A stretch of 64,000 bases of DNA from contig NZ_FMBW01000026.1 in the NCBI RefSeq assembly GCF_900091725.1, positions 1 through 64,000 on the forward strand, read 5' to 3'. Position 1 is the stretch's first letter, and every line of letters begins with the position of its first letter. Under the pieces are notes generated by a model. It saw nothing but the letters and a program-made list of their open reading frames with translations. It ran no database searches and had not been told where the DNA came from. Positions 10,020 through 18,227 of the stretch are shown in pieces. The stretch comes from Streptomyces sp. DvalAA-43 (GTDB lineage Bacteria > Actinomycetota > Actinomycetes > Streptomycetales > Streptomycetaceae). Made by a program: the position numbers and the translations under genes.

Positions 10020-11435
10020 ATGCCCACCCCACCCCCACCACTCCCACCCCTCGCCGGAACCACCACCGGCCCCACCGCCCTACGCCCCCTCATCGACACC
10101 GTCCTCACCGCACTCCACGACGGAGCCCACCGACGCGACGGCCCCCTCCCCGCCGGCGGCCCCGACGCCGTCACCCCCCACACCCGCACCGCCACCCACC
10201 CCCTCATCCCCGACCACGGCACCGGCCCCCACCACGCCCTGCGCACCCTCGTCACCGCCCTCACCGAAGGCGCCGCAGACCCCGCAGACCCCCTCTGCAC
10301 CGCCCACCTCCACACCCCACCCCTCGCCCTCGCCACCGCAGCCGACCTCGCCGCCTCCGCCCTCAACCCCTCCATGGACTCCTGGGACCAGGCCCCCGCC
10401 GCCTCAGCCCTCGAAGCCGACACCACCGCCGCCCTCGCCGCCGAGATCTACCCCCACCAACCCACCCCCGACGCACTCATCACCACCGGCGGCACCGAAT
10501 CCAACCAACTCGCCCTCCTCCTCGCCCGCGAACGCAACGGCCCCGTACAAACCATCTGCGCCACCAACGCCCACCACAGCATCACCCGCGCCGCCTGGCT
10601 CCTCGGCCTCCCCACACCCCTCACCATCCCCGCCCCCAACGGCGTCATGGACCTCACCGCACTCCACCAAGCCCTCACCCACCACCGCCACCAACCCCTC
10701 CTCGTCACCGCCACCGCCGGCACCACCGACACCGGCCAGATCGACCCACTCACCGCCATCGCCGACCTCTGCACCACCCACGGCGCCGAACTCCACATCG
10801 ACGCCGCCTACGGCGGCCCCCTCCTCTTCAGCCCCACCCACCGCAACAAGATCCACGGCCTCGACCGCGCCCACAGCGTCACCCTCGACCTCCACAAACT
10901 CGGCTGGCAACCCGCACCCGCAGGCATCCTCGCCGTCCCCCACCGCAACCACCTCACCCCACTCCACCACCAAGCCCCCTACCTCAACGCCGACGACGAC
11001 ACCGAAGCCGGCCTCCCCGACCTCCTCGGCCGCTCCCTCCGCACCACCCGCCGCCCCGACGCCCTCAAAATCGCCGTCACCCTCCAAGCACTCGGCCGCA
11101 CCGGACTCGCCGACCTCATCGACCGCACCCTCACCACCGCCCACCACCTCGCCGACCTCATCGACAAAACCCCCACCCTCGACCTCTACGACCACCCCAC
11201 CATCAGCACCGTCCTCTTCCGCCCCACCAACGCCACCGACACCACCGTCGCCACCATCCGCCGCACCCTCCTCACCCGCGGCCACGCCGTACTCGGCCGC
11301 GCCCACGCCCACAACCGCCTCTGGCTCAAAGCCACCCTCCTCAACCCCCACACCACCCCCCACCACCTCCACACACTCCTCGACCTCGTCAACCAACTCA
11401 CCCACGACCTCGCGGAAGGCAACACCCCCCGATGA
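10020..11435 (+). CDS. PLP-dependent group II decarboxylase (DesA-like)
   Basis: A 471-residue fold-type I PLP decarboxylase resembling lysine/diamine-pathway decarboxylases such as DesA. Key segments are TTGGTESNQLALLLAR, HIDAAYGG (cofactor Asp) and DLHKLGWQP with the Schiff-base Lys at 293. The start follows GAAGGG. It overlaps the N-hydroxylase by ATGA, so the two are translationally coupled. By analogy it makes a diamine such as cadaverine or putrescine, which the neighbour would N-hydroxylate. Substrate is inferred: the motif around the lysine (LGWQP) differs from DesA as I recall it (SFFQP). Very C-rich coding strand, Glu mostly GAA. Confidence 0.85.
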   Translation: MPTPPPPLPPLAGTTTGPTALRPLIDTVLTALHDGAHRRDGPLPAGGPDAVTPHTRTATHPLIPDHGTGPHHALRTLVTALTEGAADPADPLCTAHLHTPPLALATAADLAASALNPSMDSWDQAPAASALEADTTAALAAEIYPHQPTPDALITTGGTESNQLALLLARERNGPVQTICATNAHHSITRAAWLLGLPTPLTIPAPNGVMDLTALHQALTHHRHQPLLVTATAGTTDTGQIDPLTAIADLCTTHGAELHIDAAYGGPLLFSPTHRNKIHGLDRAHSVTLDLHKLGWQPAPAGILAVPHRNHLTPLHHQAPYLNADDDTEAGLPDLLGRSLRTTRRPDALKIAVTLQALGRTGLADLIDRTLTTAHHLADLIDKTPTLDLYDHPTISTVLFRPTNATDTTVATIRRTLLTRGHAVLGRAHAHNRLWLKATLLNPHTTPHHLHTLLDLVNQLTHDLAEGNTPR

Positions 11436-12919
11436 CCGACCTGCCCACCCCCGACACCGACCAGCCACACGACCTCATCGGCATCGGCATCGGCCCCTTC
11501 AACCTCTCCCTCGCCGCCCTCGCCCACGGCACCCCCACCACCCACCACCCCCTCACCGCCACCTTCTACGAACAACGCCCCGCCTTCCACTGGCACCCCG
11601 GCCTCCTCATCGACGGAGCCAGCCTCCAAGTCCCCTTCCTCGCCGACCTCGTCACCCTCGCCGACCCCACCAGCCCCTGGACCTTCCTCAACTACCTACG
11701 CAGCCGCGACCGGCTCTTCCCCTTCTACTTCGCCGAACGCTTCCACATCCAACGCGCCGAATACGACGCCTACTGCCGCTGGGTCACCAGCCAACTCCCC
11801 AACCTCCACTTCAGCCACCAGGTCGACGCCGTCCGCTGGAACAACCAACGCCACCTCTTCGAAATCGACTTCACCCAACTCGACGACGAAGGCGAAGCCG
11901 AAGCACTCGGCCGCGCCCACGCCCGCCACATCGCCCTCGGCATCGGCACCGAACCCCACATCCCCGCACCCCTCAAACCACTCACCGAAGCCGACGGCAT
12001 CCCCGTCATCCACTCCGCCGACTACCTCCACCACCGCCAACAACTCCTCGACGCCGACCACATCACCGTCATCGGCTCAGGCCAATCCGGCGCCGAAATC
12101 TTCCTCGACCTCCTCCGCGCCCGCCCCACCGGACACGAAAACCTCCACTGGCTCGCCCGCACCCAAGCCTTCGCACCCATGGAGTACTCCAAACTCGGCC
12201 TCGAACACTTCACCCCCGACTACAGCCGCTACTTCCACGCCCTCCCCGAATCCGTACGCGACGAACTCGTCCCCCACCAATGGCAACTCCACAAAGGCAT
12301 CGACGCCGACACCATCGCCGCCATCCACGACGAGCTCTACCGCCGCACCCTCCACGGCGGCTGGCCCCACACCACCCTCACCCCCGGCGTCTCCGTACGC
12401 ACCGCAGGACGCCTCGCCAACAACCGCATCGAACTCCACCTCGAACACACCCAACAGAACACCCGCACCCGACTCACCACCGACGCCGTCATCCTCGCCA
12501 CCGGCTACCGCGAACGCTCCCTCGACCGCATCCTCACCGGCCTCCACCCCCACATGTGCCGCGACGCCTCCCAACGCCCCCGCATCGACCACCGATTCCG
12601 CCTCGACCTCGACCCCACCATCACCGGCAACATCTACGTACAGAACGCCGAACGCCACACCCACGGCGTAGGCGCCCCCGACCTCGGACTCGCCGCCTGG
12701 CGCAGCGCCACCATCCTCAACGACCTCACCGGCACCAACCCCTACCCCTCCCCGAACGCACCGCCTTCACCACCTTCGGCCTCACCCCCCACACCCCCCA
12801 CACCCCACCCAGGACCCCGACCTCATCCCCCTCACCCAGCACAACTGACCCCACCACACAAAAAGGCGGCCGCCCCCTCCACACAAGAGAGAACGGCCGC
12901 CCACCACCACACCGCCTAG
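11432..12919 (+). CDS. Lysine/ornithine N-hydroxylase family (DesB-like), 3' end frameshifted
   Basis: FAD/NADPH N-monooxygenase of the IucD/SidA/DesB family, which hydroxylates the terminal amine of Lys, Orn or a diamine. IGIGIGPFNLSLAAL binds FAD near the N-terminus, VIGSGQSGAEIFLDLL is the NADPH site, and LATGYRE lies near the C-terminus. In the frame as read, the end (PSPNAPPSPPSASPP onward) is low-complexity and runs through a hairpin. One extra base near 12745 would give YPLPERTAFTTFG, the family-like end. A third frame gives DPDLIPLTQHN and a TGA at 12846-12848, just before the hairpin. So the last roughly 60 codons are affected by real or sequencing indels, and the original stop may be 12848. 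Confidence 0.8.
   Translation: MTDLPTPDTDQPHDLIGIGIGPFNLSLAALAHGTPTTHHPLTATFYEQRPAFHWHPGLLIDGASLQVPFLADLVTLADPTSPWTFLNYLRSRDRLFPFYFAERFHIQRAEYDAYCRWVTSQLPNLHFSHQVDAVRWNNQRHLFEIDFTQLDDEGEAEALGRAHARHIALGIGTEPHIPAPLKPLTEADGIPVIHSADYLHHRQQLLDADHITVIGSGQSGAEIFLDLLRARPTGHENLHWLARTQAFAPMEYSKLGLEHFTPDYSRYFHALPESVRDELVPHQWQLHKGIDADTIAAIHDELYRRTLHGGWPHTTLTPGVSVRTAGRLANNRIELHLEHTQQNTRTRLTTDAVILATGYRERSLDRILTGLHPHMCRDASQRPRIDHRFRLDLDPTITGNIYVQNAERHTHGVGAPDLGLAAWRSATILNDLTGTNPYPSPNAPPSPPSASPPTPPTPHPGPRPHPPHPAQLTPPHKKAAAPSTQERTAAHHHTA
12865..12901 (-). terminator. Hairpin between N-hydroxylase and nucleotidase genes
   Basis: GGCGGCCG (12865-12872) pairs with CGGCCGCC (12894-12901) across a 21-nt loop. On the minus strand a T5 run follows, so it fits a terminator for the leftward nucleotidase; it also lies just past the TGA at 12846 of the + strand N-hydroxylase. 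Confidence 0.6.
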
Positions 12920-14727
12920 AACACCGGCGTACCCTCACGCGTCAGACGCCAGTCCACCGAAGCGAACTGCGCACCATCCACCGAACCCTTCGCCTGCACC
13001 CAAGCAATGATCGTGTTCCGGATCTCCTCCGAATTCGCCCACAACTGCTTCGCACCCGCCACATGCGGGAAGTTCCCACCACCACTCGCCCGATAATTAT
13101 TCACCGCCAGCACAAACTGCGCCGCCGCATCGATCGGCTTCCCCTCGAACGACAGATTCACAATCCGCGAACCATTCGGCTTCGCAATATCGATCTCATA
13201 CGTCAGACCCGACACCGCGTCATAGTTGTAATCCGGAGTATTGCCCGCATTCGTCAACTTCGCCGTGTCCACCGGCACACCCGCCGCCGTCTGCACGTAA
13301 TACCTCGCCGAGAACTCCAGGTAATCCTTCAACTGCGCACCCGTCAGCAGCCGCGCCTCAAGCGTGTTCTCGAACGGATACAGCCCCGCCGCATCCTTGA
13401 TCGTCACATCACCGGCCGGAATCTGCGCCGTACGCGAGAAACACGACGCCTGCGAAAGCACCGGAAGCGCCGCATACGCACCACCCGCCAACGCCGCCTT
13501 CACCGTCTCCGCCTGAACGACATTGATCAGATCGATGATCGGCTCGTCCTTCCACGCAGCCTCCGCCGTCGTCATCGCCGCCGTCGACGTACCGATCACC
13601 TGATTGACATACGCCACAACCTTCTTGTGCTCGTCCGCCAGCAACCTCGTGATCTTCCGGTCCTCCGCCACCGTGTTGGAGTTCAACACCTGCGAACCCG
13701 CCCGCTCCACCACCCAGCGGCCCTTCTCCCACACCAGATCGAAGTCGAACAGCGTCAGCCGCTGCCCCCACTTCAACGGCTCGGAGAGCACCACCTTCTT
13801 GCCCGTCTGCTTGTTCTCCACGAAATACTCGGGGATCTCCAGATGCGCGTGACCCACCAGAATCGCGTCGATACCCGGCACCTGCTCCGCCACCAGACCC
13901 GCCGCATTCTCCACATACGGAATCTGATCACCGTACGACGACGTACCACTGTTCCCCGAATGCGCCGAAACAATCACCACATCCGCACCCATCGAACGAA
14001 GCCGCGGCACAAACTTCGCCGCCTGCTCCTCCAGACCCGGGAACACCATCTTCCCGCTCACATTCGCCTTGTCCCAGATCGCGATACCCGGATTGGTCAG
14101 ACCCAGAATCGCCACCTTCACATCCCGACCATGCGGAGTACGCATCTTCTTGATCACATACGGAGCGAACGCCGGCCGCAACGTCTTCGCATCCAGCGCA
14201 TTCGCACCCAGCAGCGGGAAATCACACTGCTCCTCGAACTTCCGCAGAACCGGAATGCCGTAATTGAACTCATGGTTACCCAACGCCGCCGCGTCGTACC
14301 CGATCGCATTCATCGCCTGCGCCATCGGATGAACCGGACCACGCTTCGCCGTGATCGGATCGATCTTCGCGTAGTAGTACGACAACTGCGTGCCCTGGAT
14401 CGTGTCACCCGCATCGATCATCAGCGTGTTGGCGCGCCCCTTCTCCTGGCGCACCTGGTTCACCAGAGTCGAGATCTTCGCCAGGCCGACATCATTGTGA
14501 TCCTTGTCGTCGAACTCCTTGTCGGTGAAATAGTCCCAGTTGAAGACATTCCCATGCAGATCCGTCGTCCCCATCACCGTGAACGAGTACCGCTTCGGCG
14601 GACGCCCATGGCCATGCCCATGCCCGTGCCCATGAGCCGCGGCCGGCACCGCGGAACCCCCCGCGATCGCCACACCCGCACCGGCAGCCGCCGATGTGCC
14701 CAGGAACGTCCTACGGTTCAGCGGCAT
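12916..14727 (-). CDS. Exported 5'-nucleotidase / metallophosphoesterase
   Basis: A 603-residue UshA-type enzyme that dephosphorylates nucleotides outside the membrane. The N-terminus LNRRTFLGTSAAAGAGVAIAGG is a Tat signal, followed by a His/Gly run (HGHGHGHGHG). Two-metal motifs of the phosphoesterase domain are TTDLHGN, DAGDTIQG, GNHEFNYG, SAHSG and GHAHLEIP; the C-terminal half is the 5'-nucleotidase substrate domain (VNNYRASGGGNFP). The ATG at 14727 is preferred because GGGAGA lies just upstream; a GTG at 14739 would place that site inside the gene. Its coding strand is G/T-rich, opposite to the adjacent + strand genes. Confidence 0.92.
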   Translation of the reverse strand: MPLNRRTFLGTSAAAGAGVAIAGGSAVPAAAHGHGHGHGHGRPPKRYSFTVMGTTDLHGNVFNWDYFTDKEFDDKDHNDVGLAKISTLVNQVRQEKGRANTLMIDAGDTIQGTQLSYYYAKIDPITAKRGPVHPMAQAMNAIGYDAAALGNHEFNYGIPVLRKFEEQCDFPLLGANALDAKTLRPAFAPYVIKKMRTPHGRDVKVAILGLTNPGIAIWDKANVSGKMVFPGLEEQAAKFVPRLRSMGADVVIVSAHSGNSGTSSYGDQIPYVENAAGLVAEQVPGIDAILVGHAHLEIPEYFVENKQTGKKVVLSEPLKWGQRLTLFDFDLVWEKGRWVVERAGSQVLNSNTVAEDRKITRLLADEHKKVVAYVNQVIGTSTAAMTTAEAAWKDEPIIDLINVVQAETVKAALAGGAYAALPVLSQASCFSRTAQIPAGDVTIKDAAGLYPFENTLEARLLTGAQLKDYLEFSARYYVQTAAGVPVDTAKLTNAGNTPDYNYDAVSGLTYEIDIAKPNGSRIVNLSFEGKPIDAAAQFVLAVNNYRASGGGNFPHVAGAKQLWANSEEIRNTIIAWVQAKGSVDGAQFASVDWRLTREGTPVF

Positions 14728-14936
14728 TTCGTCTCCCACATCTCAGTTCTCACGCAACCCGGTTCTCGCACGGCACGGCACCCCGACAGCAAGGACCACC
14801 GCACACAACGCGCGTAGATAATGACCCAGGAGCCACACCCCGCAACACCCCCTGCGGGTTTCGATCTGATGACCACCCGCTGTCCCACCCGGACGAAATG
14901 CTCATCCGAGCGCCCCGCCGCACAATTCAACACTTG

Positions 14937-14965
14937 TCAACAACCTTTCATCCAAAGGTCGTTGA
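14937..14965 (+). promoter_or_regulatory. Inverted repeat upstream of pyk
   Basis: TCAACAACCTTT (14937-14948) and AAAGGTCGTTGA (14954-14965) form a 12-bp inverted repeat with one mismatch around CATCC, about 50 bp before the pyruvate kinase start. It is in AT-richer promoter sequence between the divergent nucleotidase and pyk genes. It could be an operator or a leader hairpin; the regulator is unknown. Confidence 0.45.
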
Positions 14966-15017
14966 GCAGTCACGGCACGCCAATCAACTACCCGTAGGTA
15001 AGGTCTAGGGTCGAACC

Positions 15018-16451
15018 ATGCGCCGAGCAAAAATCGTCTGCACCCTGGGCCCCGCCGTCGACACATACGACCAGATCAAGGCATTGGTCGAAGCGGGAAT
15101 GGACATCGCCCGCCTCAACCTCAGCCACGGCACCTACGCCGAACACGAAGAGCGATACCACCGCGTACGCAAAGCATCCGACGAGAACGGACACAGCGTC
15201 GGCATCCTCGCCGACCTTCAAGGCCCGAAGATCCGCCTCGGACGCTTCCGCGAAGGCCCCGTACTCCTTGAACGCGGCGACACCTTCACCATCACCGTCG
15301 AACCCGTCGAAGGCGACCGCCACACCTGCGGCACCACCTACGACGGCCTCGCCGCCGACGTCACCACCGGCGAACGCATCCTCGTCGACGACGGCCGCGT
15401 CACCCTCGAAGTCACCGAAGTCGACGGCCCCCGCGTCCACACCACCGTCATCGAAGGCGGCATGGTCTCCGACCACAAGGGCCTCAACCTCCCCGGCGTC
15501 GCCGTCTCCGTCCCCGCACTCTCCGAGAAGGACATCGAAGACCTCCGCTGGGCCCTGCGCACCGGCGCCGACATCATCGCCCTCTCCTTCGTACGCAGCG
15601 GACGCGACATCGAGGACGTCCACCGCATCATGGACGAGGAGGGCCGCCGCCTCCCCGTCATCGCCAAGGTGGAGAAACCCCAGGCCGTCGAGAACATCGA
15701 CGACATCGTCGCCGCCTTCGACGGCATCATGGTCGCCCGGGGCGACCTCGGCGTCGAAATGCCCCTGGAACAGGTACCGATCGTCCAGAAGCGCGCGATC
15801 AAACTCGCCAGGCGCAACGCCAAACCGGTCATCGTCGCCACCCAGATGCTCGACTCGATGATCGACAACTCCCGCCCCACCCGGGCGGAGGCCTCCGACG
15901 TCGCCAACGCCGTCATCGACGGCACGGACGCGGTGATGCTCTCCGGCGAGACCAGCGTGGGCAAGTACCCGATCGAGACGGTCCGCACGATGTCCCGCAT
16001 CGTCGAGGCGGCCGAGGAGGACATCCTCGACAAGGGCCTCCCGCCCCTGACCGACCGCAACAAGCCCCGCACCCAGGGCGGCGCGGTGGCCCGCGCGGCG
16101 GCCGAGATGGGCGACTTCCTCGGCGCGAAGTTCCTGGTCGCCTTCACCCAGAGCGGCGACACCGTCCGGCGACTGTCCCGCTACCGCTCACCCATCCCGC
16201 TCCTCGCCTTCACCCCGGACCCGGCCACCCGTTCCCAGCTGAACCTGACCTGGGGCGTCGAGACCTTCCTCGGCCCGCACGTGGACTCGACGGACGCGAT
16301 GGTCGCCCAGGTCGACGAGGAGCTGCTGAAGATCGGCCGCTGTCGGAAGGGCGACATCGTGGTCATCACGGCCGGCTCCCCGCCGGGCGTCCCGGGCTCG
16401 ACGAACCTGGTGCGGGTGCACCACATCGGCGAGGACGACAGCCCGAAGTAG
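15018..16451 (+). CDS. pyk: Pyruvate kinase
   Basis: A 477-residue glycolytic enzyme that makes ATP and pyruvate from phosphoenolpyruvate and ADP. It begins MRRAKIVCTLGPA. The sequence has ARLNLSHGTYAEHEE and ILADLQGPKIRLGRF in the barrel, the B domain at about 70-170, VEKPQAVENIDDI (active-site Lys and Glu) and the MVARGDLGVEMP motif. The C-terminal allosteric domain ends GSPPGVPGSTN. Full length and intact. Codon style changes within the gene: the first half is C-ending with GAA, while after about 15,870 GAG and GCG dominate. Streptomyces often has two pyk genes; which paralogue this is cannot be told here. Confidence 0.96.
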   Translation: MRRAKIVCTLGPAVDTYDQIKALVEAGMDIARLNLSHGTYAEHEERYHRVRKASDENGHSVGILADLQGPKIRLGRFREGPVLLERGDTFTITVEPVEGDRHTCGTTYDGLAADVTTGERILVDDGRVTLEVTEVDGPRVHTTVIEGGMVSDHKGLNLPGVAVSVPALSEKDIEDLRWALRTGADIIALSFVRSGRDIEDVHRIMDEEGRRLPVIAKVEKPQAVENIDDIVAAFDGIMVARGDLGVEMPLEQVPIVQKRAIKLARRNAKPVIVATQMLDSMIDNSRPTRAEASDVANAVIDGTDAVMLSGETSVGKYPIETVRTMSRIVEAAEEDILDKGLPPLTDRNKPRTQGGAVARAAAEMGDFLGAKFLVAFTQSGDTVRRLSRYRSPIPLLAFTPDPATRSQLNLTWGVETFLGPHVDSTDAMVAQVDEELLKIGRCRKGDIVVITAGSPPGVPGSTNLVRVHHIGEDDSPK

Positions 16452-16459
16452 GCCGGTCG

Positions 16460-17245
16460 TCAGTGCTTCGGCCCGACGTGGGCGTCCATGAGAGCGACGG
16501 ACGCCCGTCGGGCGACGGAGATGTTGAACGGGTCGCTGCCGCGCGCGAGGGTCGTCCACTCGACTCCGACCTTGTCTAGAGTGTCGGAGAGGAGCTTGCG
16601 GATGTCGTCGGACTTGTTGGCGAAGAAATAGCGCGGGTACTCGTAGCGCTTCCGCTCCCCGCCGACGAGGCGCGTGGTCCAGTTGGTGATGCGACATCCG
16701 TCGGAGTGGATCAGGCCACGGATGAACATCCAGGGGTGTGCGTCCACGATGTCCCGCTGCCAGGCTTCGAGGATGATCCGGCGCTGGTGCTTTTTGCCTG
16801 GTCCGTGCTGAGGGAAGAGGCACCAGAGGTGCTTCGAGTACATCTTCACTTGATGGCACCCTTTCCTGCGGACTCTGCATACGGAGTTCTCAGGGAAGAC
16901 GGCGCGCATAGCGTTCTCGCACAGTTCCATCAGTCCAGGCCAGGAATCTGCACAGGCGATCGACAGGCTGGGCGTGTGCATCGCTTGGTTCTGGACTATG
17001 TGTCCGTCGCCGAGGTAGAGGCCCAGGAGGTAGGCGTACGCCGACCGATCCAGCTCCCCTTCGCACCGGGGGCAGTATGAACGATGGGCTCCCGGACACT
17101 CGCCACGCTTGGCGCGGTCCATGTGTTTCCAGTAGCTGATCGTGCCTGCGGGGACGTTCAGCCTCCGTGCCACGTCCGCGTTCTTTGCGCCGCCACGAAG
17201 GAGCGTGAGTGCCCTCTGACGTAACTCCGGGCCGTGAAAGTTCAT
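16460..17245 (-). CDS. HTH protein with two LAGLIDADG-like motifs (homing-endonuclease-like)
   Basis: A 261-residue protein. Residues 10-40 (RALTLLRGGAKNADVARRL...GTISYWK) are a resolvase/transposase-like helix-turn-helix. Cys50, Cys58 and Cys61 may bind zinc. YLLGLYLGDGHI (72-83) and MFIRGLIHSDGC (173-184) match the paired LAGLIDADG helices with their acidic residues (Asp80, Asp182), about 100 residues apart as expected for a monomeric enzyme. It may cut DNA like a free-standing homing endonuclease, or be a repurposed regulator. It lies between pyk and tRNA-Leu, where Streptomyces normally has core genes only, so it is probably an insertion. No good ribosome site is visible. Confidence 0.8.
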   Translation of the reverse strand: MNFHGPELRQRALTLLRGGAKNADVARRLNVPAGTISYWKHMDRAKRGECPGAHRSYCPRCEGELDRSAYAYLLGLYLGDGHIVQNQAMHTPSLSIACADSWPGLMELCENAMRAVFPENSVCRVRRKGCHQVKMYSKHLWCLFPQHGPGKKHQRRIILEAWQRDIVDAHPWMFIRGLIHSDGCRITNWTTRLVGGERKRYEYPRYFFANKSDDIRKLLSDTLDKVGVEWTTLARGSDPFNISVARRASVALMDAHVGPKH

Positions 17246-17283
17246 GTGAACACTATGAGTGACTATGTGCTACCGCGTGCAGC

Positions 17284-17323
17284 AGAAAGCGGATGTTCAC
17301 GAGAACGTGAACATCCGCTTTCT
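17284..17323 (-). terminator. Perfect 18-bp hairpin downstream of tRNA-Leu
   Basis: AGAAAGCGGATGTTCACG (17284-17301) and its exact complement (17306-17323) enclose AGAA. It follows the leftward tRNA by 8 nt and precedes the LAGLIDADG-type gene, so it should end the tRNA transcript. Confidence 0.8.
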
Positions 17324-17331
17324 CTTGTGCG

Positions 17332-17414
17332 TGCCGAGTGCGGGATTCGAACCCGCAAGCCCTTTCGGGCAGATGTGTTTGAGACATCCGTGTATGCCAT
17401 TCCACCAACCCGGC
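17332..17414 (-). tRNA. tRNA-Leu (CAA)
   Basis: The minus strand folds as a type II tRNA of 83 nt. Acceptor GCCGGGT pairs with ACTCGGC (one G-U), the anticodon stem GATGT/ACATC holds loop CTCAAAC with anticodon CAA (reads UUG), the variable arm is long as in leucine tRNAs, and the T arm is GCGGG-TTCGAAT-CCCGC. The discriminator is A and no CCA is encoded, which is common in Streptomyces. Confidence 0.93.
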
Positions 17415-17440
17415 GAGGCTGCTGCCGGAAAGTGTACCGG

Positions 17441-17471
17441 GTGACATGTCCGCTCCGCTGCTAGGTAGGCT
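17441..17471 (+). promoter_or_regulatory. Probable promoter of the ANTAR regulator gene
   Basis: GTGACA (17441-17446) and TAGGCT (17466-17471) with a 19-bp spacer, or TAGGTA (17462-17467) with 15 bp, resemble HrdB-type boxes. The GTG start is about 38 bp downstream. Confidence 0.4.
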
Positions 17472-17508
17472 CATAGAAGCTATGCCTGCCCTTGAAACGA
17501 GGAGCCCC

Positions 17509-18156
17509 GTGACTACCCCCGAGTCGCCCCAGCCCGCCGACGACGACAAGTCGCACGTTCCGCCGCTGACGACCCGCGTCGTCATCGCCGAGGACGAGGC
17601 CCTGATCCGTCTCGACCTCAAAGAGATGCTGGAGGAAGAGGGCTACGCGGTCGTCGGCGAGGCCGGGGACGGGCAGCGGGCCGTGGAGTTGGCGCGGGAG
17701 CACCGGCCGGATCTGGTCATCCTCGATGTGAAGATGCCGGTGCTGGACGGGATCTCCGCCGCCGAGAAGATCGCCGAGGAGTCCATCGCGCCGGTCCTGA
17801 TGCTGACCGCGTTCTCGCAGCGCGATCTCGTCGAGCGGGCCAGGGACGCCGGGGCGATGGCGTATCTGGTGAAGCCGTTCAGCAAGAGCGACGTGGTGCC
17901 GGCCATCGAGATGGCGGTGTCGCGGTTCGCGGAGCTGAAGGCGCTGGAGAACGAGGTCGCGGATCTCGCGCAGCGGCTGGAGACGCGGAAGCTGGTGGAC
18001 CGGGCGAAGAGCATTCTGCAGACGGATTACGGGCTGTCCGAGCCTGCCGCGTTCCGGTGGATCCAGAAGACGTCGATGGATCGTCGGCTGTCGATGCAGC
18101 AGCTCGCCGAGGCGTTGATCGAGGACGCCGAGGAGAAGAAGAGGGCGGCGGAGTAG
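17509..18156 (+). CDS. ANTAR-domain response regulator (PdtaR-like)
   Basis: A 215-residue two-component regulator acting on RNA rather than DNA. The receiver domain (about 22-140) has the acidic pocket EDE at 28-30, phospho-acceptor Asp73 (ILDVKMP), Thr100 and Lys122. The C-terminal ANTAR domain (about 155-210; LVDRAKSILQ, LSEPAAFRWIQKTSMDRRLSM) binds paired hexanucleotide-loop hairpins to cause antitermination. The GTG at 17509 follows GAGGAG by 4 nt; an ATG at 17482 is possible. The cognate kinase is not in the window. It is convergent with livF across a shared terminator. Confidence 0.92.
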   Translation: MTTPESPQPADDDKSHVPPLTTRVVIAEDEALIRLDLKEMLEEEGYAVVGEAGDGQRAVELAREHRPDLVILDVKMPVLDGISAAEKIAEESIAPVLMLTAFSQRDLVERARDAGAMAYLVKPFSKSDVVPAIEMAVSRFAELKALENEVADLAQRLETRKLVDRAKSILQTDYGLSEPAAFRWIQKTSMDRRLSMQQLAEALIEDAEEKKRAAE

Positions 18157-18180
18157 TCGTCCGTCCCCGGGCATGGAGAG

Positions 18181-18218
18181 GGCCCGCGTCCCGGAGATGT
18201 CCGGGGCGCGGGCCTTTC
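18181..18218. terminator. Hairpin between ANTAR gene and livF
   Basis: GGCCCGCG (18181-18188) pairs with CGCGGGCC (18207-18214), with a second inner helix CCGGA/TCCGG, then TTTCT on the + strand. It separates two convergent stops and probably serves both. Confidence 0.75.
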
Positions 18219-18227
18219 TCGTGTGCG

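Noticed and set aside
8168-11431. Pro/Arg/His-rich + frame running through pepN and the decarboxylase
   Set aside because: Shifted frame of identified genes. Only the part from 11432 is real coding sequence.
14728-14739. GTG start for the nucleotidase
   Set aside because: It overlaps the GGGAGA ribosome site; the ATG at 14727 has proper spacing and leads directly into the Tat signal.
17441-17508. Earlier start codons of the ANTAR regulator
   Set aside because: They lie within the likely promoter and lack a ribosome site, while the GTG at 17509 has GAGGAG just upstream.
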